Below are positions 61,860 to 64,000 of a stretch of 64,000 nucleotides of DNA, piece by piece. This stretch comes from UBA6059 sp040219045. GTDB taxonomy: Bacteria > Bacteroidota > Bacteroidia > Cytophagales > Cyclobacteriaceae. The position numbers were made by a program, and so were the translations under genes. The stretch's first letter is position 1; every line of letters begins with the position of its first letter. A model generated the notes under the pieces. It had not been told where the DNA came from and ran no database searches. It saw only the letters and a program-made list of their open reading frames with translations. Location of the stretch: the NCBI GenBank assembly GCA_965229505.1, contig OZ245881.1, positions 744,001 to 808,000 of the forward strand. The letters are read 5' to 3'.

Positions 61860-62435
61860 ATGTTTCAATTCAAAGAGATTATTTCCGTCAGCCTGATCCT
61901 ATTTTCAGTGATCGATATACTGGGCAATATTCCTGTCATTATCGACCTTCGCAAAAAGGCCGGACATATACAGTCCGAAAAGGCCACCCTGGTGGCCGGC
62001 CTCATTATGATCGCCTTCTTGTTCCTTGGCGAGAGCATACTATCGCTCTTTGGGATTGACATCTCCTCATTCGCCATCACTGGAGCCATCATCATGTTCA
62101 TCATGGGTATGGAGATGGTACTGGGTCGCAATTTTTTCAAAACTGATCCGGCAGAGTTAGAGAGCACTTCCATCGTACCGCTGGCCTTCCCTTTGATCGC
62201 TGGTGCCGGTACGATGACCTCTCTGCTCTCCCTGAGAGCTGAATACCAGCTCTCTAATATTCTGGTAGGAATAGTACTCAACCTCGTGCTCGTCTATGTC
62301 GTACTCAAAACGAGCGGCTGGCTGGAACGAAAGATTGGGGCCGCTGGCTTCAGCATTCTTCGTAAAGTCTTTGGCGTTATCTTGCTGTCTATTGCCATCA
62401 AACTATTTAAAACATCCATCACGACACTATGGTAA
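61860..62435 (+). CDS. MarC family membrane protein
   Basis: 191 residues with six membrane helices. VIDILGNIPVIIDLRKK (~18-34) and PLAFPLIAGAGTMTSLLSL (~107-125) are the two conserved MarC motifs. The family is uncharacterised in transport terms; the name comes from a multiple antibiotic resistance locus in E. coli but MarC itself is not the resistance factor. The stop overlaps the rnhA start by seven bases, so they are coupled. Confidence 0.9.
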   Translation: MFQFKEIISVSLILFSVIDILGNIPVIIDLRKKAGHIQSEKATLVAGLIMIAFLFLGESILSLFGIDISSFAITGAIIMFIMGMEMVLGRNFFKTDPAELESTSIVPLAFPLIAGAGTMTSLLSLRAEYQLSNILVGIVLNLVLVYVVLKTSGWLERKIGAAGFSILRKVFGVILLSIAIKLFKTSITTLW

Positions 62436-62884
62436 CCATCTATACTGACGGCTCATCTCGTGGCAACCCGGGCCCTGGCGGCTATGGTACGGTGATGCTC
62501 TACAAGGGTCACCGCAAAGAGCTATCGGAAGGTTTCCGCAAAACCACCAACAACCGTATGGAGCTACTCGCCGTGATCAAAGGTCTGGAAGCATTGACCA
62601 AAGAAGGTGTGGAAGTACTCATCTACTCCGACTCTAAGTACGTGGTGGATGCGGTAGAAAAAGGCTGGCTCTGGGGCTGGGTCAAGAAGAACTTCAAAGG
62701 CAAGCAAAACCGTGATCTCTGGGAGCGCTTTATCCCTGCCTACCGGAAACAAAAGGTGACCTTCAAATGGGTAAAAGGTCATGCTGGCATCCCGGAAAAT
62801 GAGCGCTGCGATCAGCTGGCGGTAGAAGCAGCAGAAGGTGCTGGCCTGCAAATCGATACATGGTATGAGGAGAATGTTGACTAA
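62429..62884 (+). CDS. rnhA: Ribonuclease HI
   Basis: 151 residues. The acidic catalytic set is Asp7 (IYTDGSSRGNPGPGGYG), Glu45 (NRMELLAVI), Asp68 (IYSDSKYVV) and Asp128 (ERCDQLA), with His118 in WVKGHAGIPENE. The length and the basic handle (KGWLWGWVKKNF) are standard for bacterial RNase HI. It removes RNA from RNA-DNA hybrids. It is translationally coupled to the MarC-type gene. Confidence 0.96.
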   Translation: MVTIYTDGSSRGNPGPGGYGTVMLYKGHRKELSEGFRKTTNNRMELLAVIKGLEALTKEGVEVLIYSDSKYVVDAVEKGWLWGWVKKNFKGKQNRDLWERFIPAYRKQKVTFKWVKGHAGIPENERCDQLAVEAAEGAGLQIDTWYEENVD

Positions 62885-62963
62885 AATCCACGTAAATTCA
62901 GGCTTTCAAGCGCTTTGATTCTGTCTTATTTTTTCTAATCACAAGTTGAATAATCATTAATCT

Positions 62964-64000
62964 ATGTCATTAAGAGCGATCCTATTCCTTGTTGCACTGT
63001 CAATTGGCTTTGCCAATAGTTCCACCGCACAAATTATTAACGCGATTGATACGGCAGGTGCCGAAGGGCAATATCCTTACGTGTTGCCCATATGGGCTCA
63101 GAAAGCTTACGATAGAGGCTATGGGGATCAGCTGCAGCTCCCCTTCGGCGCTAATCTCAACTACGTTAATGCTTTCATCGGGATGAATATTGTCGATTTC
63201 GAACTGCTGGTTGGAGATCAGGACTTGAGTGGGATCATCAACACCGAAACCCTGAACTTTCAGGAGGTAAGCGCCACTACCAATGGGGCGAACTTTAGGC
63301 TGGACGCATGGATACTCCCTTTCATCAATGTCTATGGTATGTACTCGCAGGTGACCGGCGGTACTAATGTCACGCTACAACCCACCTGGCGTGATGAGCT
63401 TGGAGAGATCATCCTGCAGCTACCGCAATTTAGCTCGGAGGTAGAGTTTGATGCCAAGGCTTATGGATTTGGTACGACGATGGTCTTTGGTTTTGATGGT
63501 TATTTCCTGAACACCGATGTTAACTATTCGGCTACTCAAACAGAGCTGCTGAAAGAAGACGTAGGTTATCTGGCATTGTCTGCCAGAGTGGGCTATCGCT
63601 TTATGCTTTCAAAGAAAAAGACGGATCGGTCTTTGGCGTTATACGGCGGTATGATGTATCGCAATTTCGTAGGAGCCAAGGGCAGCAGCGGATCCATTAA
63701 TTTTGATGAGATATTTCCAGGAATGGATGAATCGTTCAACGGGAGAGTGGATACAAAAGTCGCTGAGAATGAGGCACTCATTGCCGACCTCAACCCTATC
63801 ACAGACCGACCGGAGATCATAAGACTGGAAGTCCAAAACGCCGCATTGAGAAGCATTCAAGGCAGGGTCAATGATAGCGGGGTATTTACCACAGAAATCA
63901 ACTATTTCATTGAGAAGCAAATGATACAGAGCGTCACCTTCCAGTTTGGGTTCAACTTTCAAATCAACAAGCACTGGATGCTCCGAGGTGAATACGGCAT
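62964..64000 (+). CDS. Outer-membrane beta-barrel-like protein, C-terminus cut by window edge
   Basis: An open frame from ATG 62964 runs through base 64000 without a stop (345 codons visible). MSLRAILFLVALSIGFANSSTA is a signal peptide. The rest shows alternating hydrophobic strands rich in aromatic residues and glycine: LDAWILPFINVYGMYSQ, FGTTMVFGFDGYFLNTDVNYS, LALSARVGYRFMLSKK, LALYGGMMYRNF, and SVTFQFGFNFQINKHWMLRGEYG at the edge. This is typical of outer-membrane barrel proteins. No family is recognised and the remainder is outside the window. Confidence 0.7.
   Translation, partial: MSLRAILFLVALSIGFANSSTAQIINAIDTAGAEGQYPYVLPIWAQKAYDRGYGDQLQLPFGANLNYVNAFIGMNIVDFELLVGDQDLSGIINTETLNFQEVSATTNGANFRLDAWILPFINVYGMYSQVTGGTNVTLQPTWRDELGEIILQLPQFSSEVEFDAKAYGFGTTMVFGFDGYFLNTDVNYSATQTELLKEDVGYLALSARVGYRFMLSKKKTDRSLALYGGMMYRNFVGAKGSSGSINFDEIFPGMDESFNGRVDTKVAENEALIADLNPITDRPEIIRLEVQNAALRSIQGRVNDSGVFTTEINYFIEKQMIQSVTFQFGFNFQINKHWMLRGEYG

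Noticed and set aside
1..64000. Search by eye for tRNA and rRNA genes
   Set aside because: No cloverleaf-like segment with a TTCGA-type T-loop and an acceptor stem, and no rRNA signature, was found; a dedicated scan would be more sensitive.

Overview
The window comes from a chromosome of the phylum Bacteroidota, most likely a marine or environmental member of the Cytophagales (Reichenbachiella/Fulvivirga-like). This is inferred from gene content and layout: the ftsK-lolA pair, the divergent xerD/aroQ pair, DUF2851, DUF6090, DUF1501/DUF1800 pairs, a GMC oxidoreductase with its 'subunit 3' partner, a sortilin-like BNR protein next to DUF1080, and several Bacteroidota-type -7 elements (TAnnTTTG) just upstream of genes. 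No rRNA, tRNA, CRISPR array, prophage or complete insertion sequence was seen.

Layout. 1-2285: the end of a serine hydrolase, a BNR-repeat exoprotein and a methyltransferase-like protein. 2286-4474: a Na/Pi cotransporter preceded by an 11-bp-periodic array that resembles a Pho box. 4475-6701: an AT-rich accessory stretch with three orphan ORFs, one flanked exactly by a 10-bp inverted repeat. 6702-8836: a DEAD-box helicase, a fragment resembling a Crp-type regulator and a small membrane protein. 9083-14048: a tight cluster of ion channel, membrane-fusion protein, DUF2955 permease, TolC-like lipoprotein and AI-2E-type permease. 14259-19209: HdeD-like protein, M1 peptidase and gyrB. 19605-25666: a minus-strand run ending in a tryptophan 2,3-dioxygenase-like gene, facing a glutaryl-CoA dehydrogenase-like gene. 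25889-33089: GMC oxidoreductase plus subunit 3, a small lipoprotein, a DUF4160/DUF2442 pair, a DUF1080 protein and a large sortilin-like protein. 33176-38863: small hypotheticals, an OmpA-like protein, an ABC-F ATPase and a DUF2157-type membrane protein. 38865-44113: two tandem DUF1800-DUF1501 gene pairs. 44259-46656: two exported amidohydrolase/dipeptidase genes. 46719-47350: intact mntA with a broken hepT. 47389-54783: CvfB-like, nucleoside phosphorylase, TrhO, acyltransferase, a membrane protein, DUF2851, pyrF and a RelE/ParE-type toxin-antitoxin pair. 54876-64000: housekeeping block lolA, ftsK, pyrD, xerD, aroQ, class V aminotransferase, marC-type and rnhA, ending in a truncated outer-membrane-type protein.

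Functional themes are exported carbohydrate and peptide breakdown (BNR, GMC/subunit 3, DUF1080, M1 and M19 peptidases, DUF1501/1800), tryptophan/lysine catabolism, phosphate uptake, efflux, and core DNA/nucleotide metabolism. The observations most worth following are the hepT pseudogene whose stop codon falls exactly at the modified tyrosine, the Pho-box-like array, the MORN-repeat/beta-barrel fusion, the channel-efflux cluster, the patchy near-identity of the duplicated DUF1501 genes, and a hairpin plus U-tract abutting the pyrF start. No clearly new defence system was found.
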